The notes: generated by a model from the sequence alone, not told the origin. A stretch of 64,000 nt of DNA from Litorimonas sp046250185 (GCF_046250185.1 NZ_CP176469.1); one strand, 5' to 3'; positions 33,298 to 43,009 are shown, counted from the stretch's first letter. Numbers and translations: made by a program.

Positions 33298-34187
33298 CAA
33301 CTATCGCGTTCATTGGCTTAGGCAATATGGGTATCGGGATGGCGAGCAATCTCGCCAAATCTAGGTATGATGTCCGTGCCTTTGATCTTTCCGCAGAAGC
33401 TGTCGCCAATGCCATCAAAGCTGGGTGCGTAGCGGCAGCAGACTTAGCAGATGCCGTCGGGACAGCTGACGCAGTTATATCGATGTTGCCTGCAGGCAAG
33501 CATGTAAAGGCAGTTTACCAAGGTGACGACGGTGTATTCGCCCTCGCTAAATCGGGCGCTTTACTCATTGATTGTTCGACCATTGATGTAAGCGAAGCAC
33601 GCGAGGTTATTCGTGCAGCAAAAGACGCAGGATTTGATATGCTCGATGCACCTGTATCTGGCGGCGTTGGCGGAGCGGAAGCTGGCACGCTGACATTTAT
33701 GTGCGGCGGAAGCAAAGACGCATTCCAGCGTGCACGGCCTTACCTAGATGCCATGGGGAAAAATGTGTTTCATGCGGGCGAAGCCGGAAACGGCCAAGTC
33801 GCAAAAGTCTGCAACAATATGCTGCTTGGCATACATATGATCGGGACGTGCGAAGCGTTCAATCTGGCAGAAAAACTGGGCCTCGATGCACAGACTTTCT
33901 TCGATATTTCTAGCACAGCCAGCGGACAAAATTGGTCCATGACGAGCTATTGCCCAGCGCCAGGGCCAGTGCCGTCCGCACCGTCTAATCGTGATTATCG
34001 AGCGGGTTTTGCGGCGGCTATGATGCTAAAAGATTTACGTCTTGCGAAAGCAGCGGCAGAGCAGGCAGAGGCTTCAACCCCGCTGGGTCAGCACGCAGAG
34101 GAAATTTATACGCAAATGGAAGCGAGCGGCCATGCGGATCTAGATTTCTCGGCTGTCATGAAACTGCTGAAGGGGACGCTGCAATAG
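33294..34187 (+). CDS. mmsB: 3-Hydroxyisobutyrate dehydrogenase
   Basis: NAD-dependent oxidation of 3-hydroxyisobutyrate to methylmalonate semialdehyde, which feeds MmsA. The 297-residue protein has the Rossmann motif AFIGLGNMGIGMASNL, the substrate loop DAPVSGGVGGAEAGTLTFM and the catalytic Lys in GQVAKVCNNMLLG. It closes the valine operon; the stretch after it holds the B12 riboswitch. Confidence 0.95.
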   Translation: MTTIAFIGLGNMGIGMASNLAKSRYDVRAFDLSAEAVANAIKAGCVAAADLADAVGTADAVISMLPAGKHVKAVYQGDDGVFALAKSGALLIDCSTIDVSEAREVIRAAKDAGFDMLDAPVSGGVGGAEAGTLTFMCGGSKDAFQRARPYLDAMGKNVFHAGEAGNGQVAKVCNNMLLGIHMIGTCEAFNLAEKLGLDAQTFFDISSTASGQNWSMTSYCPAPGPVPSAPSNRDYRAGFAAAMMLKDLRLAKAAAEQAEASTPLGQHAEEIYTQMEASGHADLDFSAVMKLLKGTLQ

Positions 34188-34295
34188 CTGCCGCCGTTTG
34201 TTTGGCTGGCGAGTTAAATGCCCTTTGCAAGAATATTTTCCAAAACAGTAAATGTCCATTTGACACGATGCAGTGAATATAACATAGGCGAATTT

Positions 34296-34446
34296 AGATG
34301 GTGCTCTGTAAAAGGAGCTAAGAGGGAAGCTGGTGTAATTCCAGCGCTATACCCGTAACTGTTAGCTGAGTGCTTAGGCCAAAATGCCACTGGATTTGAT
34401 CTGGGAAGGCGGCCGAGGCGACAATCAGTAAGTCAGGAAACCTGCC
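34296..34446 (+). ncRNA. Cobalamin riboswitch aptamer
   Basis: The order of conserved blocks is that of the cobalamin element: GGTGCT, GGAGCTAAGAGGGAAGC, GGTGTAATTCC, CCCGTAACTGT, CCACTGG, CTGGGAAGGC and the B12 box AGTCAGGAAACCTGCC at 34431-34446. It lies upstream of btuB and the rest of the B12 uptake genes. Boundaries are approximate. Confidence 0.93.
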
Positions 34447-34525
34447 ATCGTGTCGTGTGTTCGAGGGTCGGGAAAAATCTTGCGAGCAGGAACCAGTTTC
34501 CAAAAGCGACAATCATTGGCCAATA

Positions 34526-34550
34526 CCCGCACCGTTTTGGTGGGCCTTTT
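34526..34550 (+). terminator. Probable riboswitch-controlled terminator
   Basis: A short stem (CACC at 34530-34533 with GGTG at 34539-34542, extended by CC/GG around a bulge) is followed by CCTTTTGTTG. It stands 80 bp past the B12 box. A second hairpin formed by two AGCGCT copies (34561-34566 and 34582-34587) covers the bases just before ATG 34588 and may limit translation instead. Confidence 0.45.
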
Positions 34551-34599
34551 GTTGTTTAAGAGCGCTCCGTTCGGGTGGTAGAGCGCTATGGAAATTGAT

Positions 34600-36468
34600 A
34601 TGTTTTTCAAACGCTTTTTACTCAGCAGCGCCGTTATCGCGTCTGCAACTTCGCCAGTTTTCGCTCAAGACGCAGACGTAGACGAAATCATCGTGACATC
34701 TTTACGGGCTATCCCAGCCTCTGATGTGACCTCATCTATTTCAATTCTCAACGAAGCGGATTTGGCAATACGCAATTCGCCTTATTTCGTTGATCAACTT
34801 CGAGCGATCCCAAGCGTTGGTGTGTCGCGATCAGGTGCAGTCGGCGCCATTACGCAAGTTCGTATTCGTGGCGCAGAAGGCAATCACACACTGGTTTTGC
34901 TGAACGGCGTCGAAGTCTCTGACCCAACCATTGGTGAAACAGATTTCAGCCTGTGGTCAGGCCTCAACACGCAACGAGTTGAAGTGGCCCGTGGCGAGCA
35001 ATCTGTCTTATACGGCTCTGACTCGATTGGCGGCGTTATCTCAATTACGACTGGCGGGGAGGGTATTTCGGGCGCAATCGAATACGGTTCTTTTGATACG
35101 CTACGCGGCCAATTTGGAATTAACAAGCAAATCGAAGGTCTAAGCTTTGGCCTTAATGCAGCTGGATTCAAAACAGACGGTGTCGATATCGCTGGTTTGG
35201 ACGGCGAAAAGGACGGCTCCGAAAGCTATTCGATCTCTGGCAATGCAGAATTAGAGATCACACCTGATTGGTCAATTAGTGGTTTTTCAAGCCTTCGCCG
35301 CTCTGACTCACAAACTGATCCAGACACAAATTTTGATGGCTTGCTTGACAATGCCAATCGCTTTCGGCGGGCAGATCAATTCATTGCCGCTGCGAGCATA
35401 AATGGACAAACGGGTGTTGTGAACCACATCGCTCGCGCTAACTTTAACGAACTCGTTGCGGACAACTTTGCCGAAGATGTTTTCACCAACCAAGTCACGG
35501 GTCAGCGTACGAAACTGTTATATAGCCCGTCTGTGAGTTTTGGCGACACGAATCAAAACGTCACACTTTCTGGTTTGGTGGATTGGGAAAGTACAAATTA
35601 CCAACGCAAGGACACCAATACAGCGTTTGGCGACCCAAACCAATCGCAGACGTTTGAAACGCTTGGTATTGCGGCAGAGGCCCGCGCACGTTTGGGCGCT
35701 ATTGCGCTAAACGGCTCGGTTCGCCACGACGATAATGATGGGCGATTTGAAGATGCCACGACTTGGCGCGTTGGCGGGGCTTATAACTTCGACTTTGGTG
35801 GCAAACTTCGCGCCAGCACAGGGGCAGGGGTCACAAATCCTTCCTTCACAGAAATTTTTGGGTTTTTCCCTGGAAGTTTCGTCGGTAATCCTGAACTTGT
35901 ACCAGAGAAATCCAAGAGCTGGGAAGTCGGCTATGATCATAACTTTGGCAATGTCGAAGCATCGATCTCGTATTTTGACGCCTCATTGGAAAACGAAATT
36001 TTCACGGCCTTCGGCTTTCCAACATCAACAGCCGATAACCGCGAGGGTGAAAGCGAACGCTCTGGCATTGAAGCGTCCTTGGGCTGGCAGGTGTCTGACA
36101 CGCTCAATATTTCTGCGGCTGCTTCAAAAATCTCGTCAGAGAATGATAGTGAGGAAGACGAAATCCGTGTTCCAGAATTTACCGCTAGCGCAGCCATTAA
36201 TTGGCAGTCATCTACCAAGGATGGCCTCCGTGCGGGGTTAGCAGCCGATTATGTGGGCTCACAGGATGACTTCAACTTTGGATCATTCCCAGCAGAACGC
36301 GTAGCCCTAGACAGCTACGTGCTGGTTTCTGCAACAGCTGAATATCCCCTCAATGACCGACTCTCTGTCACGGTTCGGGGCGAAAATTTGCTGGACGAAA
36401 CAACAGTTGACGTATTTGGATATAACGGAACCGGAGCTGGTGTTTTCGTAGGTTTCAAAATACGTTAA
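34600..36468 (+). CDS. btuB: TonB-dependent cobalamin receptor BtuB
   Basis: Outer-membrane barrel that imports vitamin B12 using TonB energy. The protein has a signal peptide ending PVFAQ, a TonB-box-like DEIIVTS near the mature N-terminus, a plug domain (VRIRGAEGNHTLVLLNGVEV, RGEQSVLYGSDSIGGVI) and a barrel ending in a typical aromatic-poor strand GVFVGFKIR. ATG 34600 gives a clean signal peptide; ATG 34588 adds MEID. Substrate is set by the riboswitch and the btuFCD neighbours; length about 620 fits BtuB. Confidence 0.92.
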   Translation: MFFKRFLLSSAVIASATSPVFAQDADVDEIIVTSLRAIPASDVTSSISILNEADLAIRNSPYFVDQLRAIPSVGVSRSGAVGAITQVRIRGAEGNHTLVLLNGVEVSDPTIGETDFSLWSGLNTQRVEVARGEQSVLYGSDSIGGVISITTGGEGISGAIEYGSFDTLRGQFGINKQIEGLSFGLNAAGFKTDGVDIAGLDGEKDGSESYSISGNAELEITPDWSISGFSSLRRSDSQTDPDTNFDGLLDNANRFRRADQFIAAASINGQTGVVNHIARANFNELVADNFAEDVFTNQVTGQRTKLLYSPSVSFGDTNQNVTLSGLVDWESTNYQRKDTNTAFGDPNQSQTFETLGIAAEARARLGAIALNGSVRHDDNDGRFEDATTWRVGGAYNFDFGGKLRASTGAGVTNPSFTEIFGFFPGSFVGNPELVPEKSKSWEVGYDHNFGNVEASISYFDASLENEIFTAFGFPTSTADNREGESERSGIEASLGWQVSDTLNISAAASKISSENDSEEDEIRVPEFTASAAINWQSSTKDGLRAGLAADYVGSQDDFNFGSFPAERVALDSYVLVSATAEYPLNDRLSVTVRGENLLDETTVDVFGYNGTGAGVFVGFKIR

Positions 36469-36472
36469 TTCC

Positions 36473-37315
36473 ATGAAACGAGCTGCAACCATTCTGAGCG
36501 TAATATGCCTGAGCGGTTGCAGCTATGCGCCTGATACATCCACGTCCGAAGCGAGCGATCGCCCTATGCGCATTGTGAGTCTCGACTTCTGCGCCGATCA
36601 ATATGTCTTGAAGATGGTGGAACCAGAGCGCATTTTGGCCCTATCGCCCGATGCTGCGGCCCCTTTTTCTTATATGAGAGACGCAGCGGTCGGCATACCA
36701 ACAGTTAAGTCCAGTGCAGAGGACGTCATGATCCTTAAGCCTGATTTGGTGGTGCGCTCATATGGCGGTGGCCCAAATGCAAACGGTTTTTTCCAAAGTG
36801 CCGGGGTGCCAGTTCTCAATATCGGCTGGGCGGGTGATCTTGAAGGCATAAAACGCCTGACACTAGACATGGCAGATGGCCTCGGCGCTCCAGAGATCGG
36901 AGCAGAGATTGTTTCAGATATTGATGCCCGCCTTGCTGCGCTCAAATTGCAGCCCAATAAAAACAGAGCACTTTATATGACGCCATCTGGCATAACCAGT
37001 GGGTCTGGATCTATGGTGCATGAAATTCTGGCGGAAGCAGGTCTGGAGAACTTCCAAGATCAGCCAGGGTGGCGCTCGATACCGCTGGAGCGTTTGGCTT
37101 ATGAACGACCCGATATGATTGCCGCAGCCTTTTTTGATACGAATAATGTAGAGAAGAATGGTTGGAGCGCGATGCGTCACCCGATTGCTCGCGCGCAGAT
37201 AAAAGACCTACCAACTGTAGCTCTGAACGGCAGCTGGATGTCATGCGGCGGCTGGTTTGTCATGGACGGGATAGAGGCTTTGGCGGAGCGCCGCTACACA
37301 GAGGCTGATCTCTAA
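36473..37315 (+). CDS. btuF: Cobalamin-binding ABC transporter lipoprotein BtuF
   Basis: Cluster of periplasmic binding proteins for siderophores/B12, 280 residues, with a lipobox LSGC in the N-terminal signal peptide. Motifs include RIVSLDFCADQYVLKMVEPE and the ligand-cleft segment DLVVRSYGGGPNANGFF. It is anchored to the membrane rather than free. One base overlap with btuC and its place in the operon support cobalamin as ligand. Confidence 0.88.
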   Translation: MKRAATILSVICLSGCSYAPDTSTSEASDRPMRIVSLDFCADQYVLKMVEPERILALSPDAAAPFSYMRDAAVGIPTVKSSAEDVMILKPDLVVRSYGGGPNANGFFQSAGVPVLNIGWAGDLEGIKRLTLDMADGLGAPEIGAEIVSDIDARLAALKLQPNKNRALYMTPSGITSGSGSMVHEILAEAGLENFQDQPGWRSIPLERLAYERPDMIAAAFFDTNNVEKNGWSAMRHPIARAQIKDLPTVALNGSWMSCGGWFVMDGIEALAERRYTEADL

Positions 37316-38310
37316 TGTTCGCGCGTAGCTTAAATCCCATTCTATGCTGCATCGCAATTCTATCGATATTTGCCGCCTGTTTATTGGGGTCAACCCCATT
37401 AGGGCCATCGCGCGTCTTAGCAAGTTTGCTCGGGCAGGGCGATGTGGGTGATAGTCTTGTTGTTTGGCAAATCCGTCTTCCACGGGCAGCAGCGGCCTTT
37501 CTAGTGGGTGCTGCTTTGGGTGTCAGCGGCGCTGCCCTGCAGGGTCTTTTGCGAAACCCCCTGGCAGAACCTGGTGTTTTGGGCGTGTCCGCGTCCGCAT
37601 CGCTGGCTGCGACTTTTGCAATTTACTATGGCTTGACTGGCGCAAATCCGTGGGTCTTACCCATCGCAGCAGTCATAGGCGCTTTGGCCGCCACAATGGT
37701 CATTGCGCTAACGGCCATCAAGACAAAGTCAGTTGTGACGCTTATTTTAGTAGGCGTAGGAATTTCCAGTTTTGCAGGCGCGATGATGAGTTTGCTCCTA
37801 AACCTTTCCCCCAATCCGTTTTCGCTTGCTGATATGATCAACTGGACGCTGGGGTCGGTTGCCAATCGCAGCTTTGATGACATCGCGTTAGCTGCCCCTT
37901 TCTGGCTGATGGGTTTTGCTATTCTCTGGTTCAGCCGTCGAGGTTTATCGACCCTTACTTTGGGAGAAGAGGCTGCAAGCGGGTTGGGCGTCAATTTGAA
38001 ACGACAACGTATTTGGGTGGTCTTGGGGGCAGGGCTGGCAACAGGGGCAGCGGTCTCTATTGCGGGGGCAATCGGATTTGTGGGCATTGTCGCGCCGCAT
38101 TTGATACGTCCCCTCGTGCGGCACGATGCTGCGCGGTCATTACTACCATCTGCCTTACTCGCAGGCATATTTCTGGTGTTAGCAGATATTGGCGTTCGCA
38201 TCCTTCCAACCCAAACAGAATTAAAGCTCGGCGTTGTGGCAGCAATCTTTGGGGCCCCTGCTTTTATTTGGATAGCGGTCAGCCGAAGAAGCGCGGGTGG
38301 GCGATCCTAA
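37315..38310 (+). CDS. btuC: Cobalamin ABC transporter permease BtuC
   Basis: FecCD/BtuC-type inner-membrane permease of 331 residues with about ten hydrophobic segments. The family signature WQIRLPRAAAAFLVGAALG is followed by LQGLLRNPLAEPGVLGVS, and the C-terminal GFVGIVAPHLIRPLVRHDAA contains the coupling region to the ATPase. Overlaps btuF and btuD by single bases. Confidence 0.95.
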   Translation: MFARSLNPILCCIAILSIFAACLLGSTPLGPSRVLASLLGQGDVGDSLVVWQIRLPRAAAAFLVGAALGVSGAALQGLLRNPLAEPGVLGVSASASLAATFAIYYGLTGANPWVLPIAAVIGALAATMVIALTAIKTKSVVTLILVGVGISSFAGAMMSLLLNLSPNPFSLADMINWTLGSVANRSFDDIALAAPFWLMGFAILWFSRRGLSTLTLGEEAASGLGVNLKRQRIWVVLGAGLATGAAVSIAGAIGFVGIVAPHLIRPLVRHDAARSLLPSALLAGIFLVLADIGVRILPTQTELKLGVVAAIFGAPAFIWIAVSRRSAGGRS

Positions 38311-39080
38311 TGGAATTAATCGCAAGCCATATTGTTGTAACGGCCAAAAAGACGTCCCTGCTGAGGGACGTAAGTTTGACGTTGCAGCCGGGAGAGGTGG
38401 TCGCTTTATTGGGGCCAAATGGGGCAGGGAAGACGACACTGCTTCGCGCGGCGCTCGGATTTATAAAGCCTGATAGTGGGCAAGTGAGTCTGGGTGGGGC
38501 CGATGTACAAACATTATCGCCAATTCAAAGAGCGCGCCGAGTGGCCTATCTGCCGCAAACACGCTTCTTGGAATGGCCCAACATTGTCCACGATGTCGTC
38601 GCGCTGGGTCGATACTCGCACGGCGCAAATCTCGCAAAATTAGGGGCTGCGGATTTGGCAGCTGTCGATGCCGCGATTGCCGCTTGTGATATTTCTCATT
38701 TATCACAGCGTAAGGCAGATACTCTTTCTGGCGGAGAATTGGCGCGGGTTCATTGCGCGAGGGCCTTTGCTGCGCAAGCACCACTATTGATTGCTGATGA
38801 GCCTGTGAGCGCTCTTGATCCACGTCATCAATACCGTGTGATGAACCTTATTCGGGATTATGTGCATTTGGATGTGGCAAGACCACGTGGTGCACTAGTT
38901 GTCTTACACGACATAAACCTAGCGGCCCGAAACGCTGATCGTTTAATCTGGATGAAAGACGGTCGCATTGTTGCGAACGGGTCACCTGCGGACACATTAA
39001 CGGAAGAACGTCTCGCTGACGTCTACGGCGTAAAGGCTAGAGTGATAGAAACTGATGTGATTATCGACGGCGTGTTCTAA
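38310..39080 (+). CDS. btuD: Cobalamin ABC transporter ATPase BtuD
   Basis: The start is ATG 38310 overlapping the btuC stop (TAATG); the longer in-frame extension to 38013 lies inside btuC and is rejected. The 256-residue ATPase has Walker A GPNGAGKTT, Q-loop LPQTRFLEW, signature LSGGELARVHCARAF, Walker B LLIADEPVSALD and the switch His in VVLHDINLAAR. It completes BtuF-BtuC-BtuD. Confidence 0.94.
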   Translation: MELIASHIVVTAKKTSLLRDVSLTLQPGEVVALLGPNGAGKTTLLRAALGFIKPDSGQVSLGGADVQTLSPIQRARRVAYLPQTRFLEWPNIVHDVVALGRYSHGANLAKLGAADLAAVDAAIAACDISHLSQRKADTLSGGELARVHCARAFAAQAPLLIADEPVSALDPRHQYRVMNLIRDYVHLDVARPRGALVVLHDINLAARNADRLIWMKDGRIVANGSPADTLTEERLADVYGVKARVIETDVIIDGVF

Positions 39081-39429
39081 GAGGCTGAATGTCTTTCGAC
39101 TACATAAAATACTGCTGAAATTACGATAGCCTCGTCCGCCCAATCGAATCGAGAGTGGCAGATATTCTTGGCCAATCTGCATTCAGTAACACCAACAGCA
39201 ATACAACCTTTTCGTGTAAACCCTTAACTCTAGCTGTCTGAAAACCTTGTTATGTGATGCTATATTACAACATGTATGACACAAAATGCCTTTAATTGGA
39301 CTTATCGGATGAAAGATTGGTCATATAGGTTGCCAATTAAACAAAATTTAAGCTACGCCATGATTATTGCGAAAATTAACGTAACAGCGCAAAAAATGCG
39401 TCTCGAATAACCACCAAGGGGAGTACTAA
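39081..39429. other. 349-bp intergenic region ahead of a TonB-dependent receptor
   Basis: No coding frame of substance is seen. A perfect 9-bp inverted repeat, TTTAATTGG (39291-39299) and CCAATTAAA (39333-39341), lies 89-139 bp before the receptor start and could bind a regulator. AAGGGGAG just before ATG 39430 is the ribosome-binding site. Confidence 0.5.
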
Positions 39430-42333
39430 ATGAAATATAGCTCAATTATCAAAGTGGCCATGCTGTCAGCATCCACATTGGCTATGGCGTCCGCAGCTAC
39501 CGCTCAAGACTCCAGTGAACCTGATGAAGTCATCTCAACCGGTATCCGTCAAAGTTTGGAAGCCGCCGCAGATCTAAAACGCTCAGATGATCGCATTGTC
39601 GACCTTATTGTTGCTGAAGATATTGGTAAGCTTCCTGACAATAACATCGCCGAAGCACTACAGCGTATTACAGGCGTCGCGATTAATCGTGACCGTGGTG
39701 TTGGCGATAGTGTTTCTATCCGTGGCTTGCCACAAAACCGTGTTGAAATTAACGGCCGCTCAACCCTCGGCGATGGCCGAAATGGCGTAAGCTTCCAAGA
39801 CGTGCCTGCAGAAATCCTCAGCGGTATTGAAGTTGTAAAGTCTCCAACGCCGAAAATGATCGAAGGCGCACTCGGCGGTACGATCAACTTGAAAACATCA
39901 CGCCCACTTGACCTCAAAGATCGTGTTCTTTCACTATCAGTGAAGGGCGAATATGCAGATAAGGCCGATAATATTGCGCCAATCATCAACGGCACTTTCG
40001 GTAAAAACTGGGTCGGCAAGACAGGCGACAGAATTGGCGTGATCGCTAACTTATCCTACCAGGATCGTGAGTTACTAGAAGGTGAATATCGCACTAGCTT
40101 GGAAGTTAATTCAATCGATATTGATGGCAACGGCCCTGGAGCTGCTCAGAACTATATTGACCCCCGTAACTATGCGATTTTCGTTGGCACAGAGCGCCGC
40201 GAACGTATTGCAGGTAATGTATCATTACAGTGGGCGCCAGCCTCAGATGACGGCATGTTCTATATGGAAGGCACAGTCACCGACCGCTCTGGTTGGGACG
40301 AAACCTTCTCGCCGAACATCATTGATAACTCAGTCTTGCGTCAACAAGAAGAAATTGACATAGGCGGTTTCCGCGTCGATGACACACAACAGATCGTCGG
40401 CTTTACAGATAATGACGCTGTCCTCATCAACCGAACAGAATCTGGTTTCCGTAACACACGTTCCTTCAGTGGTGCTATTGGTGGTGAGTGGCAGTTCAGT
40501 AAACTAAATGTCGCAGGTGAAGTTAGCTACGCGAATTCAGATACGAATACGCCATACTCTGATCTGCGCTTCTGGGGTCTGGACGCGGCTGCTCAGGCTG
40601 CAGCTCAAGCTGCTGCATCTCCTGTTGATCCAGCTGATTTTGGCAATCCATCAGACGTTTTGCGTTCACTAGATGTGACGGTTTTATACGATACAGACAA
40701 TGAATCGCTGCCAACCGTTGATTTAGCGAATGAAGCACTTTGGCTTGACCGCGATGTATTTGCTCTCCGCCGTTATGAATCGCGTGAGGGTCAGATTGAC
40801 AATACTGAAACAGCGGCTCGCTTAGACTTTAGCTATGATGAGCCGTTTTCTGGGTTCTCATTGATCGAATCCTTCGATTTCGGTGGACGTATTACAAGTC
40901 GTAGTTTTGAATCGTCTCGGAAGCGTCTATTTGTCGGTAATATCCAGCGTGACTTAGTTGACCTTGATACAGGTAATCGTCGCTCTATTTATATGTCAGA
41001 ATTCGCCCCTGGTCTGATCCAAGACTTCGACTTTGACGTATTCCGTGATATCGACGGCGCATTTGATTTGGGTGAGTTTACGATGTTTGATCCGTCTATC
41101 GTGCGTGATCAAGCTCGGACACAGGCTATTGTTGAAGGTCTACTCGCGGGCACAAATAAAGAAGCTGCAGTGCGGGCAGGGCAACAAGAAGAACTTGGTC
41201 GTTTCGCAGGCATCGACGAGGATACTATTGCTCTTTATGCGCAATTTAATCTTGATGGCGATCTCGGCACAATGCCGTTTAGTGCTGTTGCCGGCGTGCG
41301 TTATGTCGATACATCGCTTACCTCTAGCGCTTTCCAGCGTGAAAACGGCGAGTTTGTGCCTGTCTCACTGGACAATGACTATGATGATTGGCTCCCAAGT
41401 GCGAACATCAGCGTGAACGTGCAAGAAGATGTTATCTTACGCCTAGCTGCGGCGAAAGTGCTGCGTCGTCCAGATTTTGGACAGCTGAGCCCAGCTTTAA
41501 ATGTTAACCAGGATGCGGTTTTCGCGACACGAGGTAACCCAAATCTCGAACCTTTCCGTGCGACGCAATATGACGCATCGATTGAGAAGTATTGGGGCAA
41601 AGGCAACCTGATCTCTGCAGCTGTTTTCTACAAAGATGTGTCGAGCTTCTTTGACGAAACAGAGATTTGCTTGAACGCTCCAAATTTTGTGGCAATCTCA
41701 AACCCGAACCGTCGTGACGAACTTTGTTTCCTTGACGGACGGGGTGGCAATCCTGTGAACCCTAACGATCCAGGTGCTGTACCAGATCCAGATTCCGCCT
41801 TAGGTATTCCAACGGAAATCCAGATCAATGGTGATAGCGGAACTGTAAAAGGCTTCGAGCTTGGTTATCAGCACGCGTTTGATTTCTTACCAGGTTTCTG
41901 GAGTGGGTTCGGTATTAATGCCAACTACACATATGCTGACAGTGAAGACCCGAACGGTCGTCCCCTAGAAGATATTTCCAAGAACTCATATAACCTTACT
42001 GGCTATTATGAGAGAGACGGATTTAGTGCACGCCTGGCCTATACTTATCGGGATCGTTTCCTAGACGATATTCTAAACGGTCGTGTTCGCCAGCTGGGTG
42101 CATTGCTCGCCGATGGTGCTGTACCAGATCCAACACAAGGGAACTCCTTCCGTGAGCCGATCAAACAGCTTGATGCCTCTGTTTCTTATGACATCAATGA
42201 GATGTTCACGATCCAAGCAGATGCTGTAAACTTAACCGGTGAGCAGATCTTCGACACGGGCACGACAGGCACGCTTTGGCGTGTTTTAGAAAGCGATCGT
42301 CGCTATTCCGTGGGTCTCCGCGCGAAATTCTAA
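39430..42333 (+). CDS. TonB-dependent receptor, Xanthomonas/Caulobacter type
   Basis: A 967-residue outer-membrane receptor with signal peptide ending ATAQD, a plug (EDIGKLPDNNIAEALQRITG, VSIRGLPQNRVEINGRS, GALGGTINLKTSRPL) and a long barrel ending RYSVGLRAKF with terminal Phe. The plug pattern matches the large family that imports oligosaccharides and other compounds in Caulobacter and Xanthomonas. The substrate cannot be told: no enzyme or inner-membrane transporter genes follow in the same unit. A strong terminator lies just after the stop. Confidence 0.93.
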   Translation: MKYSSIIKVAMLSASTLAMASAATAQDSSEPDEVISTGIRQSLEAAADLKRSDDRIVDLIVAEDIGKLPDNNIAEALQRITGVAINRDRGVGDSVSIRGLPQNRVEINGRSTLGDGRNGVSFQDVPAEILSGIEVVKSPTPKMIEGALGGTINLKTSRPLDLKDRVLSLSVKGEYADKADNIAPIINGTFGKNWVGKTGDRIGVIANLSYQDRELLEGEYRTSLEVNSIDIDGNGPGAAQNYIDPRNYAIFVGTERRERIAGNVSLQWAPASDDGMFYMEGTVTDRSGWDETFSPNIIDNSVLRQQEEIDIGGFRVDDTQQIVGFTDNDAVLINRTESGFRNTRSFSGAIGGEWQFSKLNVAGEVSYANSDTNTPYSDLRFWGLDAAAQAAAQAAASPVDPADFGNPSDVLRSLDVTVLYDTDNESLPTVDLANEALWLDRDVFALRRYESREGQIDNTETAARLDFSYDEPFSGFSLIESFDFGGRITSRSFESSRKRLFVGNIQRDLVDLDTGNRRSIYMSEFAPGLIQDFDFDVFRDIDGAFDLGEFTMFDPSIVRDQARTQAIVEGLLAGTNKEAAVRAGQQEELGRFAGIDEDTIALYAQFNLDGDLGTMPFSAVAGVRYVDTSLTSSAFQRENGEFVPVSLDNDYDDWLPSANISVNVQEDVILRLAAAKVLRRPDFGQLSPALNVNQDAVFATRGNPNLEPFRATQYDASIEKYWGKGNLISAAVFYKDVSSFFDETEICLNAPNFVAISNPNRRDELCFLDGRGGNPVNPNDPGAVPDPDSALGIPTEIQINGDSGTVKGFELGYQHAFDFLPGFWSGFGINANYTYADSEDPNGRPLEDISKNSYNLTGYYERDGFSARLAYTYRDRFLDDILNGRVRQLGALLADGAVPDPTQGNSFREPIKQLDASVSYDINEMFTIQADAVNLTGEQIFDTGTTGTLWRVLESDRRYSVGLRAKF

Positions 42334-42334
42334 T

Positions 42335-42367
42335 CTAGAAAACAAAGAAACCTAGAAAACAAAGAAA
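42335..42367. repeat. Two tandem 16-bp copies in the receptor 3' UTR
   Basis: CTAGAAAACAAAGAAA occurs at 42335-42350 and again at 42352-42367 with a period of 17. The second copy runs into the terminator stem. It looks like a recent local duplication. Confidence 0.8.
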
Positions 42368-42405
42368 AGGCCCAGTGTAGTTAAATCTGCATTGGGCCTT
42401 TTTTT
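42366..42405 (+). terminator. Rho-independent terminator of the TonB-dependent receptor
   Basis: AAAGGCCCA at 42366-42374 pairs with TGGGCCTTT, followed by a run of T bases (seven in a row after the CC). It starts about 33 bp after the stop codon. Confidence 0.9.
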
Positions 42406-42440
42406 GTTCAAAAATAATTATAAAATACTGAAATATATAG

Positions 42441-42875
42441 CTATTTATATTCGCTGCCTTCGCTGTGTGCGCGCATGGTCAAGCCTTCGCATTTAATACG
42501 CTCCCGAACTGCACCTTTTTTATTCTGAACATGCAAATTTGTTAGCGTAAGCTTAACTATACCAAGCGTGATGTCTGGCGCCGATATTCCAGTCGCATCC
42601 AACGGTAATTCATTATGCGTGATGATCAGGTCGTCACCGATGCGCGACCATTTTCCAAATGAATGAAAGGCGCCGTCCTTACTATACATGTCAATAACGA
42701 CACCGTCAGAGGACAAATAAGTTATCTGCTCGGTCTCGCAAGCCTCTAATGTCGTGCCTGATGCCCAAGCCCCGAGAAGGGCAGGGTCTAGGCGGCTCTC
42801 ATTGCTGCTCAGATTATTTGTCGTCGCACACGCTGTCAAAGAGAGCGCTACGAGAGCTGTTGCAAAAATACGCAT
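42441..42875 (-). CDS. Small lipoprotein of unknown function
   Basis: A 144-residue protein with signal peptide MRIFATALVALSLTAC (lipobox LTAC) and a short beta-rich domain (LLGAWASGTTLEACETEQI, GKWSRIGDDLIITHNELP), a pattern like small lipocalin-type or META-like stress lipoproteins. I cannot name a family. It is transcribed alone, convergent with the receptor gene. Confidence 0.8.
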   Translation of the reverse strand: MRIFATALVALSLTACATTNNLSSNESRLDPALLGAWASGTTLEACETEQITYLSSDGVVIDMYSKDGAFHSFGKWSRIGDDLIITHNELPLDATGISAPDITLGIVKLTLTNLHVQNKKGAVRERIKCEGLTMRAHSEGSEYK

Positions 42876-43009
42876 AAAACATCCTCATCTATTTCCTCAA
42901 AGCTAGGGCCTCGCAGGCAGTCTGTCTAAGATTAATATAGAGAGCTATGATGCATTTTTTGGGGTCAGTGTAAAAGCATGGGCACGTTTTATGTTTCGGC
43001 TTTAATGTA

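Noticed and set aside
37626..38201. Minus-strand frame of 191 codons
   Set aside because: Antisense to btuC; low-complexity Ala/Pro/Thr composition typical of a mirror of a membrane protein gene.
38013..38309. N-terminal extension of BtuD by 99 residues
   Set aside because: It lies inside btuC in another frame; the ATPase fold begins right after ATG 38310, which overlaps the btuC stop in the manner of coupled genes.
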